Shown here piece by piece: positions 8,106 through 15,747 of a DNA stretch of 33,056 nucleotides (its first letter is position 1; every line of letters starts with the position of its first letter). The stretch spans positions 1 to 33,056 of the forward strand of contig CAMDHJ010000021.1 in NCBI GenBank assembly GCA_945897865.1, given 5' to 3'. Both the position numbers and the translations under genes were made by a program. The notes beneath the pieces were generated by a model. The model had not been told where the DNA came from. It ran no database searches and saw only the letters and a list, made by a program, of their open reading frames with translations. This DNA comes from Tepidiphilus sp. J10. Lineage in GTDB: Bacteria > Pseudomonadota > Gammaproteobacteria > Burkholderiales > Thiobacillaceae.

Positions 8106-8275
8106 TTAACCCGGATGTTTCATAAATACTCGCGTGCCCTCGCTGGTCCCTTGTCCGCACTGGAAAGTTTCGCTCAGTCGGGCGTATGAATAACTACGCC
8201 GCTCCTTCGCGAAATTCCCATTGCAAACAAGGGCCGGCGCGATCATCACGAGAATTTATGAAACATCCGGGTTAA
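8106..8275. mobile_element. 170-bp palindromic MITE-like element with TTAA ends
   Basis: Perfect 22-bp terminal inverted repeats (8106-8127 and 8254-8275) contain CCCGGATGTTTCATAAAT, and both outer ends carry TTAA. The interior continues as an imperfect palindrome. A central hairpin GGCGTA/TACGCC (8181-8200) is centred at 8190.5, exactly the centre of the outer repeats, so the whole element folds on one axis. It is too short to code. Shape and TTAA flanks fit a non-autonomous element mobilised in trans. IS1380-family elements have CC-ended repeats and 4-bp target duplications, so that family is my best guess for the source. Confidence 0.7.
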
Positions 8276-8360
8276 CAGGGCGTCGTTTTACTTGCCGTCC
8301 CCACAACGGCCGCGCCGTAAGTGGGTGCTCCTGCGAAGCGGAGATTAGCCGGATTCACGT

Positions 8361-8783
8361 TCAACCATCGTTCCAGGGATTGACAAGCGCCAAGCCAGGG
8401 ATGGCCTTGAAGTCATCGGTATTTCGCGTTGCCAGCGGCATGTTGTGCGCCAGAGCGATAGCAGCGATTTGGGCGTCTTGCGTGCTAATTGGACGGCCGA
8501 TATGGCGCCGCTCGGCGACGATGAGGGCGAAGTGCTCAGCTGCCAGCGAGTCGAATGGCAAGCAGCGCGCCGCGAAATCTTCTTCGAACATCTGTCGGGC
8601 AGCAACGGCCAGTACATCGCGTCGTTTTCCATCCGGCAACAGCGCAATGCCGAGGCTGATTTCGGCCTGGGTGATTGCGCTCACCTGCGCCCCGCTCGAC
8701 TGAGCATTGACCCAGGCAACCACTGCAGGATTGGGCTGAGGGCGCATCAATTCAGATAGCACGTTGGTATCGAGCAAAATCAT
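8361..8783 (-). CDS. vapC: PIN-domain toxin, VapC/FitB type
   Basis: A 140-residue PIN ribonuclease. Acidic active-site residues are in place: Asp5 (MILLDTNVLSE), Glu41 (QAEISLGI), Asp103 (STQDAQIAA) and Asp123/124 (NTDDF). VapC toxins cleave tRNA or rRNA with Mg2+, and the target here is unknown. The gene overlaps the upstream antitoxin by 4 bases (ATGA), giving the usual antitoxin-first coupled order. It lies between a palindromic MITE and an Rnf operon, i.e. a small acquired insert in a conserved region. Confidence 0.92.
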   Translation of the reverse strand: MILLDTNVLSELMRPQPNPAVVAWVNAQSSGAQVSAITQAEISLGIALLPDGKRRDVLAVAARQMFEEDFAARCLPFDSLAAEHFALIVAERRHIGRPISTQDAQIAAIALAHNMPLATRNTDDFKAIPGLALVNPWNDG

Positions 8784-9034
8784 GCCCCGTCAACCTCGGC
8801 GAAGTCAGGCAGGGCTCGGTCGGGCAGCCGTGACGCTTCCATTTCCACGCCACCCAGCGCGCCGAAGCGACGTTGAAGACGCGTGCCCAGGCCTTCGCTG
8901 GGTACGGAAGGGTTGACCGCCTTGCGCAGCAGTTGCCGGGCTTCTTCTTCCATCGAGATGCCGTGGCGTGCCGCTTGTAAACGAAGATTGGTCTTTGTGG
9001 TTTCGTCCAGATTTCGGATCATCAGCGTTGCCAT
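8780..9034 (-). CDS. FitA/VapB-like ribbon-helix-helix antitoxin
   Basis: An 84-residue antitoxin. The N-terminal MATLMIRNLDETTKTNLRLQ and HGISMEEEARQLLRKAV form the FitA-type ribbon-helix-helix DNA-binding fold. The C-terminal ~35 residues (LGGVEMEASRLPDRALPDF) would wrap the PIN toxin. ATG at 9034 was chosen because the family begins MATLMIRNL; upstream in-frame codons are not family-like. AGGGG lies a few bases before it. Complex-dependent autorepression is expected but no clear operator was found upstream. Confidence 0.9.
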   Translation of the reverse strand: MATLMIRNLDETTKTNLRLQAARHGISMEEEARQLLRKAVNPSVPSEGLGTRLQRRFGALGGVEMEASRLPDRALPDFAEVDGA

Positions 9035-9146
9035 GGGATCGCCCCTTTTGAATGCAATGCTAGCAGTGTATGCAAATGCCAAACTTGGCTCAACAGCATG
9101 TGATGGATGCGCGAACATTTATCCAAAATCCGGCAGTTGTCCGCGT

Positions 9147-9220
9147 TGTAGGAGCGTCCGCTTGCTGCGCGAGCATTGGGGCGAGTTGTGGTACTGGGCC
9201 CGCAAGCAGAGCCTCCTACA
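9147..9220. repeat. REP-like inverted pair in a gene-free spacer
   Basis: TGTAGGAG at 9147-9154, followed by TCCGCTTGCTGCGCGA, is mirrored by GCAAGC and CTCCTACA at 9203-9220. The arms resemble the GTAGGAGC...GCTTGC REP family known in Pseudomonas and other Proteobacteria, arranged as a doublet. The surrounding 9035-9453 has no gene. Apart from this pair and the operator at 9411 I see only unassigned sequence in it. Confidence 0.6.
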
Positions 9221-9410
9221 GCGTATTCCACCTCTCCCGACAGGTGAATGCGGAAATCGGCCTCTCGCCAGTATTCAGGCGGCTTCACGGAGAAATATCT
9301 GCGCTCAACTGAGTTTTCCAAGTTTATGAAATGTACGTATTTGGGGCTTTTCAACACTGCATTGTCAGATTTTGAGACCTGACGAAGCCGCGCATCCCTT
9401 GTAATATCCA

Positions 9411-9435
9411 CTACCCGACAAATTCAGTCGGGTAT
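9411..9435 (+). promoter_or_regulatory. IscR type-1-like operator before the CDGSH gene
   Basis: A 25-bp palindrome with perfect 8-bp arms TACCCGAC (9412-9419) and GTCGGGTA (9427-9434) around AAATTCA. Compared with the IscR type-1 consensus as I recall it from E. coli work, 23 of 25 positions agree, including the YYGAC...GTCRR core and A/T-rich centre. It ends 18 bases before the start of an iron-sulfur protein gene, with AGAGG between. IscR with its [2Fe-2S] cluster represses at such sites. Binding here is inferred. Confidence 0.65.
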
Positions 9436-9453
9436 TAACGAGAGGATGCAAAC

Positions 9454-9693
9454 ATGAGTGAACCCGTTGTCGCCGGCAAAGACCCCATCGAGGCCAACCT
9501 GGAAGCCGGAGAATATTGGTGGTGTAGTTGTGGCAGATCAAAAAACCAGCCGTATTGCGACGGCTCGCATGCCGGTACCGATCTCAAGCCGATGCCGTTC
9601 AAGGTGGAGACTTTGACCCAGGTCTGGTTGTGCACCTGCAAACACACGGCCAACCCGCCCTATTGCGATGGCGCTCACGAGTTGCTGGACTGA
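9454..9693 (+). CDS. Dual CDGSH-type iron-sulfur protein
   Basis: A 79-residue cytoplasmic protein with two CDGSH motifs: CSCGRSKNQPYCDGSH and CTCKHTANPPYCDGAH. Each supplies three Cys and one His for a [2Fe-2S] cluster, so it should bind two clusters. It lacks a membrane anchor, unlike mitoNEET. Ribosome site AGAGG at 9441-9445. An IscR-like palindrome immediately upstream and the Rnf genes 73 bp downstream suggest a role in iron-sulfur or redox homeostasis, possibly in one transcript with rsxA-E. Physiological function of bacterial CDGSH proteins is poorly known. Confidence 0.92.
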   Translation: MSEPVVAGKDPIEANLEAGEYWWCSCGRSKNQPYCDGSHAGTDLKPMPFKVETLTQVWLCTCKHTANPPYCDGAHELLD

Positions 9694-9766
9694 TGCCGGC
9701 GTTGTCCGCGCCCCATGGGGTAGCGGATAATCACGGCGAAATATCTCGCTCCTGCTCAAACCCCCA

Positions 9767-10342
9767 TTGGAAAACTACCTACTCATCCTTATCGGCACGG
9801 TGTTTGTGAACAACATCGTGATGTCGAAAATTCTTGGGCTTTGCCCATTCATGGGGGTTTCGCGCAAGCTTGAAACCGCCATCAGCATGGGCGCGGCCAC
9901 GACTTTCGTGTTGACGCTGGCTTCCGGCGCGAGTTTCCTGATCGATACCTATCTGCTCGGCCAGGATCTTTCTTATTTGCGCACCCTGTCGTTCATCGTG
10001 GTGATTGCCGGCATCGTCGGCTTCACTGAAATGTTCATCAAGAAGACTTCGCCGGTGCTGTTTCGTGTGCTTGGCATCTACCTGCCGTTGATCACCACCA
10101 ATTGCGCGGTGCTCGGCATTCCGCTGCTGAATGTGCGCGAGCAGCACAATTTCCTTGAATCGCTGTTCTTTGGCCTGGGTGGCGCCTTCGGCTTCACGCT
10201 GGTGCTGGTGCTGTTTGCCGCGATGCGTGAACGGCTGGAAGCGGCGGATGTGCCGAAACCGTTCCAGGGTGTCAGCATCGCGATGATTACCGCAGGTTTG
10301 ATGAGCCTCGCGTTCATGGGTTTTGCCGGATTGATTCGATAG
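9767..10342 (+). CDS. rsxA: Rnf/Rsx electron transport complex subunit A
   Basis: A 191-residue inner-membrane subunit with six predicted helices. It matches RnfA throughout ([35 protein letters not shown]). NNxV and GLCPFMG carry the conserved residues near the membrane-embedded iron-sulfur site shared with RnfE/NqrD/NqrE. The start is an unusual TTG at 9767: family members begin with a residue or two before YLL, and no ATG or GTG is available at that place. No Shine-Dalgarno is visible, so initiation may depend on coupling or be weak. First gene of rsxABCDGE; stop overlaps rsxB start (TAGTG). Confidence 0.93.
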   Translation: MENYLLILIGTVFVNNIVMSKILGLCPFMGVSRKLETAISMGAATTFVLTLASGASFLIDTYLLGQDLSYLRTLSFIVVIAGIVGFTEMFIKKTSPVLFRVLGIYLPLITTNCAVLGIPLLNVREQHNFLESLFFGLGGAFGFTLVLVLFAAMRERLEAADVPKPFQGVSIAMITAGLMSLAFMGFAGLIR

Positions 10343-10890
10343 TGATCAGCGCGATATTGGTGATGGCGGCTATAGGTCTGGTGCTGGGTGGCATCCTCGG
10401 CTGGGCATCGATCAAATTCCGCGTTCAGGACGATCCGCTTGTCGAAAAAATCGACGCGATCCTGCCGCAGACGCAATGCGGCCAATGCGGCTTTCCCGGT
10501 TGCAAACCTTATGCTGAGGCCATCGCCAAGGGCGAGGCGGACATCAACCTGTGCCCGCCAGGCGGCGCCGATGGCGTCAACCGTCTGGCTGAATTGCTGG
10601 GTGTCGAACCGAAACCGCTTGGCGAGGGCCTGGAAGCGAAACCCAAATCGGTCGCCGTCATCGATGAAAACACCTGTATCGGCTGCACGCTTTGCATACA
10701 GGCCTGCCCGGTCGATGCCATCGTCGGCGCGGCGAAGCAGATGCATGTCATCGTCGCTTCACAGTGCACCGGCTGCGAACTCTGCTTGCCGCCCTGCCCG
10801 GTCGATTGCATCAGCATGCAGGTGATAAAGGAAGACGTGGTGAACTGGAAATGGCGTTATCCAATCCACATGATGAAGCGCGTGGCATGA
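10342..10890 (+). CDS. rsxB: Rnf/Rsx electron transport complex subunit B (ferredoxin)
   Basis: A 182-residue polyferredoxin anchored by an N-terminal helix (residues 3-22). A 4Fe-4S domain uses Cys46, 49, 54 and 71 ([14 protein letters not shown]...LCPP). Two CxxCxxCxxxCP ferredoxin motifs lie at 112-122 and 142-152. It relays electrons between RsxC and the membrane subunits, or to partners such as SoxR-reducing and nitrogenase-linked ferredoxins in other species. Start is GTG, sharing one base with the rsxA stop. Confidence 0.95.
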   Translation: MISAILVMAAIGLVLGGILGWASIKFRVQDDPLVEKIDAILPQTQCGQCGFPGCKPYAEAIAKGEADINLCPPGGADGVNRLAELLGVEPKPLGEGLEAKPKSVAVIDENTCIGCTLCIQACPVDAIVGAAKQMHVIVASQCTGCELCLPPCPVDCISMQVIKEDVVNWKWRYPIHMMKRVA

Positions 10891-10908
10891 GTGCATGAGA
10901 ATCAGGTC

Positions 10909-12561
10909 ATGAATCCCAAGTTGTTTACCTTCAACGGCGGCGTACATCCGGCAGGCCATAAAACCGAATCGTGTACCACGCCGATTCGCAGCATGCCGTT
11001 ATTGCCCAAATACGTAGTGCCGATGCGGCAGCACATCGGTGAACCGGCGCGACCAGTGGTGGCGGTGGGCGACCGGGTGTTGCGCGGCCAAATGATCGGC
11101 GCGGCGGAAGGCTATGTCTCTACCGCTGTCCATGCGCCGACTTCCGGCCGCGTCGTCGCCATCGAAGCCAGCGCGGTGCCGCATCCTTCCGGCCTGTTTG
11201 ATCTGGCGGTAGTGATCGAAGCCGATGGCGAAGATCAGGCCATCGCATTTCAGCCGATCGACTGGCGTTCGCTCGACCCTTCCGCGCTACGCAACCGGAT
11301 GCGCGACATGGGACTGGCCGGGCTTGGCGGCGCGGTGTTCCCGAGCTACATCAAACTGAATCCGGGCGGCCAGAAGATTCATACCCTGATACTCAACGGC
11401 GCCGAATGTGAACCGTGGATCACCTGCGACGACCGCTTGATGCGCGAACGTGCACCGGAAATGCTGCGCGGCATCGAGATCATGCAGCATGCGCTGGGCT
11501 GCTCGAAGGTCATCATCGGCATCGAAGACAACAAGCCGGAGGCGCTGACGGCGATGCGCGCGGCCGCACCGGTGGGGATTGAAGTTGTCGCGGTGCCGTC
11601 CTTGTATCCCGGCGGCGGCGGCAAACAACTCACCTATACGCTGACCGGCGTCGAAACCCCGACTGGAGGCCGCTCCACCGATGTCGGCATTCAGGTATTC
11701 AACGTTGGCACCGCCTACAGCCTTTACCGCGCGGTAGAACTCGGCGAACCGCTGATTTCGCGCATCGTCACGGTCACCGGCCATATCGCCCAGCCTGGCA
11801 ATTTCGAGGTGCGCATCGGCACACCATTGACTGACCTGATCGCTGCGGCGGGCGGCATGCTGCCGGGAGCAAGCGGTGAAATCGTCGGCGGACCGATGAT
11901 GGGATTCGACTTGATGGATCTGGCCGCACCGGTGACCAAGGCGGTGAACTGCCTGATCATCAAGAATCCGGCGCTATTCCCGCCGAAGCCGATCGAACTG
12001 TCTTGCATCCGTTGCGGCGAGTGCGCCCGCGCCTGCCCAGCCGATCTGCAACCGTTCGAGATGTACTGGTACAGCCGGGCGAAGAATTTCGGCCACGCGC
12101 AGAGTTACAACCTGTTCGACTGTATCGAATGTGGTTGCTGTTCCTACGTCTGCCCAAGCCATATTCCGCTGGTGGATTATTTCCGTTTCGCGAAGAGCGA
12201 AATCTGGGAACGCGAACGTGAAAAACGTGCGGCTGATCTGGCCCGCATCCGGCATGAATTCAAGACCTTCCGGCTGGAACGGGAAAAACAGGAAAAGGCG
12301 GAGAAGTTCGCCAAAGCGGCGGAAAAGAGCAAAGCCGCCGCCGCCGGCGCCACCGATGCAGCCGCGCCGGCGGATCCGGATGCCGAAAGGAAAAAAGCCA
12401 TTCTGCAAGCCGCACTCGAACGCGCACAAAAGGCCAAAGCACAGGTAGCGCCCCAGAATACGGAAAACCTGCCGCCGCGCGTGCAGAAGGAAATCGACGC
12501 AATCGAGGCGCGCCGCGCCACGGTCGAAGCAAAAACGGAATCCACGCCCAACCATGAGTAA
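10909..12561 (+). CDS. rsxC: Rnf/Rsx electron transport complex subunit C
   Basis: A 550-residue peripheral subunit that takes the NADH/ferredoxin side of Rnf. The sequence starts with the RnfC N-terminal barrel (FNGGVHPAGHKTES), then the Gly-rich nucleotide/FMN region (GLAGLGGAVFPSYIKL, 136-150; NGAECEPWITCDD, 163-175). An SLBB-like segment lies near 303-316. Two 4Fe-4S motifs use Cys366/369/372/376 and 405/408/411/415. The last ~120 residues are a charged Ala/Lys/Glu coiled coil, variable in the family. Start is ambiguous: a GTG at 10891 abuts rsxB, but the family N-terminus fits ATG 10909. A REP-like repeat separates it from rsxD. Confidence 0.94.
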   Translation: MNPKLFTFNGGVHPAGHKTESCTTPIRSMPLLPKYVVPMRQHIGEPARPVVAVGDRVLRGQMIGAAEGYVSTAVHAPTSGRVVAIEASAVPHPSGLFDLAVVIEADGEDQAIAFQPIDWRSLDPSALRNRMRDMGLAGLGGAVFPSYIKLNPGGQKIHTLILNGAECEPWITCDDRLMRERAPEMLRGIEIMQHALGCSKVIIGIEDNKPEALTAMRAAAPVGIEVVAVPSLYPGGGGKQLTYTLTGVETPTGGRSTDVGIQVFNVGTAYSLYRAVELGEPLISRIVTVTGHIAQPGNFEVRIGTPLTDLIAAAGGMLPGASGEIVGGPMMGFDLMDLAAPVTKAVNCLIIKNPALFPPKPIELSCIRCGECARACPADLQPFEMYWYSRAKNFGHAQSYNLFDCIECGCCSYVCPSHIPLVDYFRFAKSEIWEREREKRAADLARIRHEFKTFRLEREKQEKAEKFAKAAEKSKAAAAGATDAAAPADPDAERKKAILQAALERAQKAKAQVAPQNTENLPPRVQKEIDAIEARRATVEAKTESTPNHE

Positions 12562-12581
12562 CGCCATCCATTCCCCGCACA

Positions 12582-12669
12582 GTCATACCGGCGCATGCCG
12601 GTATCCAGCAAGCACGCGCCGGCTGCGTCTGGAAGCAACGCACTGGACCCCGGCCTGCGCCGGGGTGAC
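12582..12669. repeat. REP-like repeat pair inside the rsx operon
   Basis: Left unit GTCATACCGGCGCATGCCGG (12582 on, to TATCCAG at 12608) and right unit CTGGACCCCGGCCTGCGCCG (12643 on, to GTGAC at 12669) form inverted 27-bp arms, each itself palindromic. This is the widespread GTCATTCCGGCG...CCAG repeat of Proteobacteria. It fills the only sizeable gap of the operon. The right edge runs directly into GGAG, the ribosome site of rsxD. Confidence 0.8.
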
Positions 12670-12679
12670 GGAGCCCTGA

Positions 12680-13717
12680 ATGATCGGCTCGCCCTACATC
12701 CTCGGTCGCAATTCCACCTCGGCGATCATGCTCAAGGTGATGCTGGCGCTGATTCCCGGCATCGTCGCGCATGCCTGGTTGTTCGGACCCGGCATCTGGG
12801 TCAGCCTGCTGTTGTGCAGCGCTTTCGCAATCGGCTTTGAAGCCTTGCTGCTGTTGCTGCGCGGCCTGCCGCTAAAACCCTTTCTGAGCGACAACTCGGC
12901 GTTGCTGACCGCCTGGCTGCTGGCGCTATCGTTGCCGACACTGGCGCCCTGGTGGCTGTATGCCATCGGCATCGGCATTGCCATCGTGGTGGCCAAACAA
13001 CTCTACGGCGGCCTTGGTCAGAATCTGTTCAACCCGGCAATGGTCGGATATGCCGCCCTGATCGTCAGTTTTCCGGTTTACATGACGCAATGGGCGGCAC
13101 CGGTTGCGCTGGCCGACCATGCTTTGACACTGTGGGATGCGTTCGATGTGGTCTTCGCCGGCCAGAGTTCGATCAGCGCCGACGCCTACACCTCGGCAAC
13201 CGTGCTGGATACCTGGAAAACCCAGGTGCGACTGAATACGCCGGCCGAATCGATCCTCAACCAGCCGATTTTTGGCTGGGCCGCTGGCCGGGGGCACGAA
13301 ATCGTCGCGCTGATGTATCTCGCCGGCGGCCTGTTGCTGCTCAGTCTCAAGCTGATCACCTGGCACATCCCGCTGGCTTTCCTGCTCGGGCTCACCGCCA
13401 CGGCCGGTGTGCTGCATCTGATCGACCCGACACAACATGCCAGTCCGCTGCTGCATCTACTTTCCGGCGGTGCCATGCTGGGCGCCTTCTTCATCGCCAC
13501 CGACCCGGTATCGGCGGCATCTACCCCACGTGGCAAGCTGATCTATGCCGGTCTGGCCGGATTTTTGATCGCAATCATTCGCGGCTTCGGCAGTTTCCCG
13601 GATGGCGTTGCATTCGCGGTCTTGCTGATGAACATGTGCGTGCCGTTTATTGACGACTACACGCAGCCGCGCGTTTTCGGCCATCCACGCAAACGACCCA
13701 AGCCGAGCAAACCATGA
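12680..13717 (+). CDS. rsxD: Rnf/Rsx electron transport complex subunit D
   Basis: A 345-residue multi-pass membrane subunit of Rnf. It begins SPYILGRNSTSAIMLKVMLALIPG as in RnfD and carries about nine to ten hydrophobic helices. YTSATVLDTW (170-179) is the covalent FMN site, with Thr174 the expected attachment residue, modified by ApbE (no apbE gene is in the window). GQNLFNPAMVGY is a further conserved loop. GGAG at 12670-12673, at the edge of the REP-like repeat, precedes ATG 12680. The stop overlaps the rsxG start (ATGA). Confidence 0.94.
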   Translation: MIGSPYILGRNSTSAIMLKVMLALIPGIVAHAWLFGPGIWVSLLLCSAFAIGFEALLLLLRGLPLKPFLSDNSALLTAWLLALSLPTLAPWWLYAIGIGIAIVVAKQLYGGLGQNLFNPAMVGYAALIVSFPVYMTQWAAPVALADHALTLWDAFDVVFAGQSSISADAYTSATVLDTWKTQVRLNTPAESILNQPIFGWAAGRGHEIVALMYLAGGLLLLSLKLITWHIPLAFLLGLTATAGVLHLIDPTQHASPLLHLLSGGAMLGAFFIATDPVSAASTPRGKLIYAGLAGFLIAIIRGFGSFPDGVAFAVLLMNMCVPFIDDYTQPRVFGHPRKRPKPSKP

Positions 13718-14391
13718 CCCCGGCGATCCGAGAAACCATTGCCACCGCGCTCACCCTGCTGGTGATTTCGGTGATTGGCGCCAGCCTGCTTGCCGGTGCC
13801 TACACCCTCACCCGTCCAACCATTGAACGAAGCGAAGAAGCCGTCAAACTTGCGCTGGTGGCGCAAACCCTGCCGACCGACAGTTTCGACAACAACCTGA
13901 TTCGCGATGCGCAAGTATTGCCCGCCGACCCGCAACTCGGACTCAGGCGGCCCGGCCTGGTCTATGTGGCGCGTAAACAAGGGATAGCCAACGCAGTGGT
14001 GCTGGAAACCATCGCGTCGGACGGTTATGCAGGCGAAATCAGATTGCTGATCGGCATTCAGGCCAATGGCCAGATCAGCGGCGTGCGCGTCACCGGCCAC
14101 ATGGAAACGCCCGGCCTGGGTGATTACATTGAAATCGGCCGCAACCCCTGGATCACCCAATTCAACGGCAAGAGCCTGACCAACCCCGCCGATGTCGGGT
14201 GGAAAGTGCGCAAGGATGGCGGCGCCTTCGATTACCTCGCCGGCGCCACAGTCACCCCGCGCGCCGTCATCAAGGCGATCAATAAAGCATTACATTATTT
14301 CGAGCACCATCAGGCGGCGCTGCTTGCGCCAGTCAACACCGGCGGCGCGGAAATGCTACCCAAAGAGGCAAACCACCATGTCCAGCCCTGA
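13714..14391 (+). CDS. rsxG: Rnf/Rsx electron transport complex subunit G
   Basis: A 225-residue subunit with one N-terminal membrane helix (residues ~8-32) and a periplasmic FMN-binding domain. DYLAGATVTPRAVIKAI holds the flavinylation motif, with Thr179 the expected covalent FMN site. HMETPGLGDYIEIG is the conserved loop of the FMN-binding fold. The start overlaps the rsxD stop by 4 bases and the end overlaps rsxE by 14, so translation is tightly coupled. The C-terminal ~20 residues are unconserved. Confidence 0.94.
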   Translation: MTPAIRETIATALTLLVISVIGASLLAGAYTLTRPTIERSEEAVKLALVAQTLPTDSFDNNLIRDAQVLPADPQLGLRRPGLVYVARKQGIANAVVLETIASDGYAGEIRLLIGIQANGQISGVRVTGHMETPGLGDYIEIGRNPWITQFNGKSLTNPADVGWKVRKDGGAFDYLAGATVTPRAVIKAINKALHYFEHHQAALLAPVNTGGAEMLPKEANHHVQP

Positions 14392-15097
14392 TGCCACCCT
14401 GGCGCCGGATTCAGCCACACCGGAAATCAAACCTGGCGCACCCTCACACGGCCTGATCTCGCAGGAAACCCGCGACATCATCGTCAACGGCCTGTGGACG
14501 CAGAACCCCGGCATCGTGCAATTGCTCGGCCTGTGTCCGTTGCTGGCGATCAGCAACAACATCATCAACGCGCTCTCACTCGGCCTGGCAACGACGCTGG
14601 TAATGGCAGTGTCGAGCGGGTCAGTCGCGCTGGTACGTAATTTCATCCCGCATGAAATCCGCATTCCCGCCTTCGTTCTGATCATTGCCGCGCTGGTGAC
14701 CATCGTCGAACTCGCCATGCACGCCTGGGTGCCGGCGCTGTACATCTTGCTCGGCGTGTTCATCCCGCTGATCACCACCAACTGCATCGTGCTGGCTCGC
14801 GTCGAAGCGTTTGCCTCAAAACGCTCCACCACGCATTCCGTCCTCGACGCCACCATGATGGGTCTCGGCCTCACCGCCGTGCTGGTGGTGCTCGGCGGCA
14901 TGCGCGAAGCGATCGGCAAAGGCACGCTGTTTTCCGGCATCGACCTCGCGCTCGGCCCGATCGCCAAGGACTGGGTGATTCCGCTCGCCCACGATTACAA
15001 CGGCTTTCTGCTGGCGATTCTGCCGCCCGGTGCCTTCATCGGCCTCGGCTTGCTGATCGCGTTGCGCAACCGCCTGTTGATGCGCGACAAAAGCTGA
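14378..15097 (+). CDS. rsxE: Rnf/Rsx electron transport complex subunit E
   Basis: A 239-residue membrane subunit paralogous to RsxA. A ~30-residue cytoplasmic N-terminus precedes six helices. NGLWTQNPGIVQLLGLCPLLAI and PLITTNCIVLARVEAFA are the signature loops, with the Cys residues that hold the membrane-embedded cluster. ATG 14378 follows AGAGG by a normal spacing and gives the usual family N-terminus; longer in-frame starts lie inside rsxG. Followed after 17 bases by nth, the same order as E. coli rsxABCDGE-nth. Confidence 0.94.
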   Translation: MSSPDATLAPDSATPEIKPGAPSHGLISQETRDIIVNGLWTQNPGIVQLLGLCPLLAISNNIINALSLGLATTLVMAVSSGSVALVRNFIPHEIRIPAFVLIIAALVTIVELAMHAWVPALYILLGVFIPLITTNCIVLARVEAFASKRSTTHSVLDATMMGLGLTAVLVVLGGMREAIGKGTLFSGIDLALGPIAKDWVIPLAHDYNGFLLAILPPGAFIGLGLLIALRNRLLMRDKS

Positions 15098-15114
15098 TCG
15101 CGCCAGAATCAGCA

Positions 15115-15747
15115 ATGAACGCTCAGCGCCGCCGCGAAATCTTTCAACGCCTGCAGGCCGCGAATCCGCACCCGACCACCGAACTGGTACACCAGTCCGC
15201 GTTTGAACTGCTGATTGCCGTGATGCTGTCGGCGCAAGCCACCGACAAGAGCGTCAATATCGCCACCGCCACGCTGTTCCCGGTGGCCAATACGCCGGAA
15301 AGCATGCTGACCCTGGGCGAGGACAAGCTGAAGCAGCACATCCGCAGCATCGGCTTGTATCCGACCAAGGCAAAAAACGTCATCGCCACCTGCCAGATCC
15401 TGCTCGACAAGCACGCTGGTGAGGTGCCGCGTAACCGCGAATCGCTGGAAGCCCTGCCCGGTGTCGGCCGCAAGACCGCCAACGTGATCCTCAACACCGC
15501 GTTTGGCGAACCGACCATCGCCGTCGATACGCATATTTTCCGCGTCGCCAACCGCACCGGGCTGGCGCCGGGCAAGACCGTGCAGGAAGTCGAAGCCAAA
15601 CTGCTGCGCCATGTGCCGGCCGAATTCAAGCTGGACGCGCATCACTGGCTGATTCTGCTCGGCCGCTATGTCTGCAAGGCGCGCAAACCGGAATGCGCTG
15701 ATTGCGGCATCCGCGACCTGTGCGATTTCAGGGATAAAACCGCATGA
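15115..15747 (+). CDS. nth: Endonuclease III (DNA glycosylase/AP lyase)
   Basis: A 210-residue base-excision repair enzyme that removes oxidised pyrimidines. The helix-hairpin-helix LPGVGRKTAN gives catalytic Lys120, and VDTHIFRV gives Asp138. The [4Fe-4S] cluster ligands are Cys187, 194, 197 and 203 (C-x6-C-x2-C-x5-C), at the same numbers as in E. coli Nth. The gene ends the rsx operon, 17 bases after rsxE, and overlaps the FIST gene by 4 bases (ATGA). Confidence 0.96.
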   Translation: MNAQRRREIFQRLQAANPHPTTELVHQSAFELLIAVMLSAQATDKSVNIATATLFPVANTPESMLTLGEDKLKQHIRSIGLYPTKAKNVIATCQILLDKHAGEVPRNRESLEALPGVGRKTANVILNTAFGEPTIAVDTHIFRVANRTGLAPGKTVQEVEAKLLRHVPAEFKLDAHHWLILLGRYVCKARKPECADCGIRDLCDFRDKTA

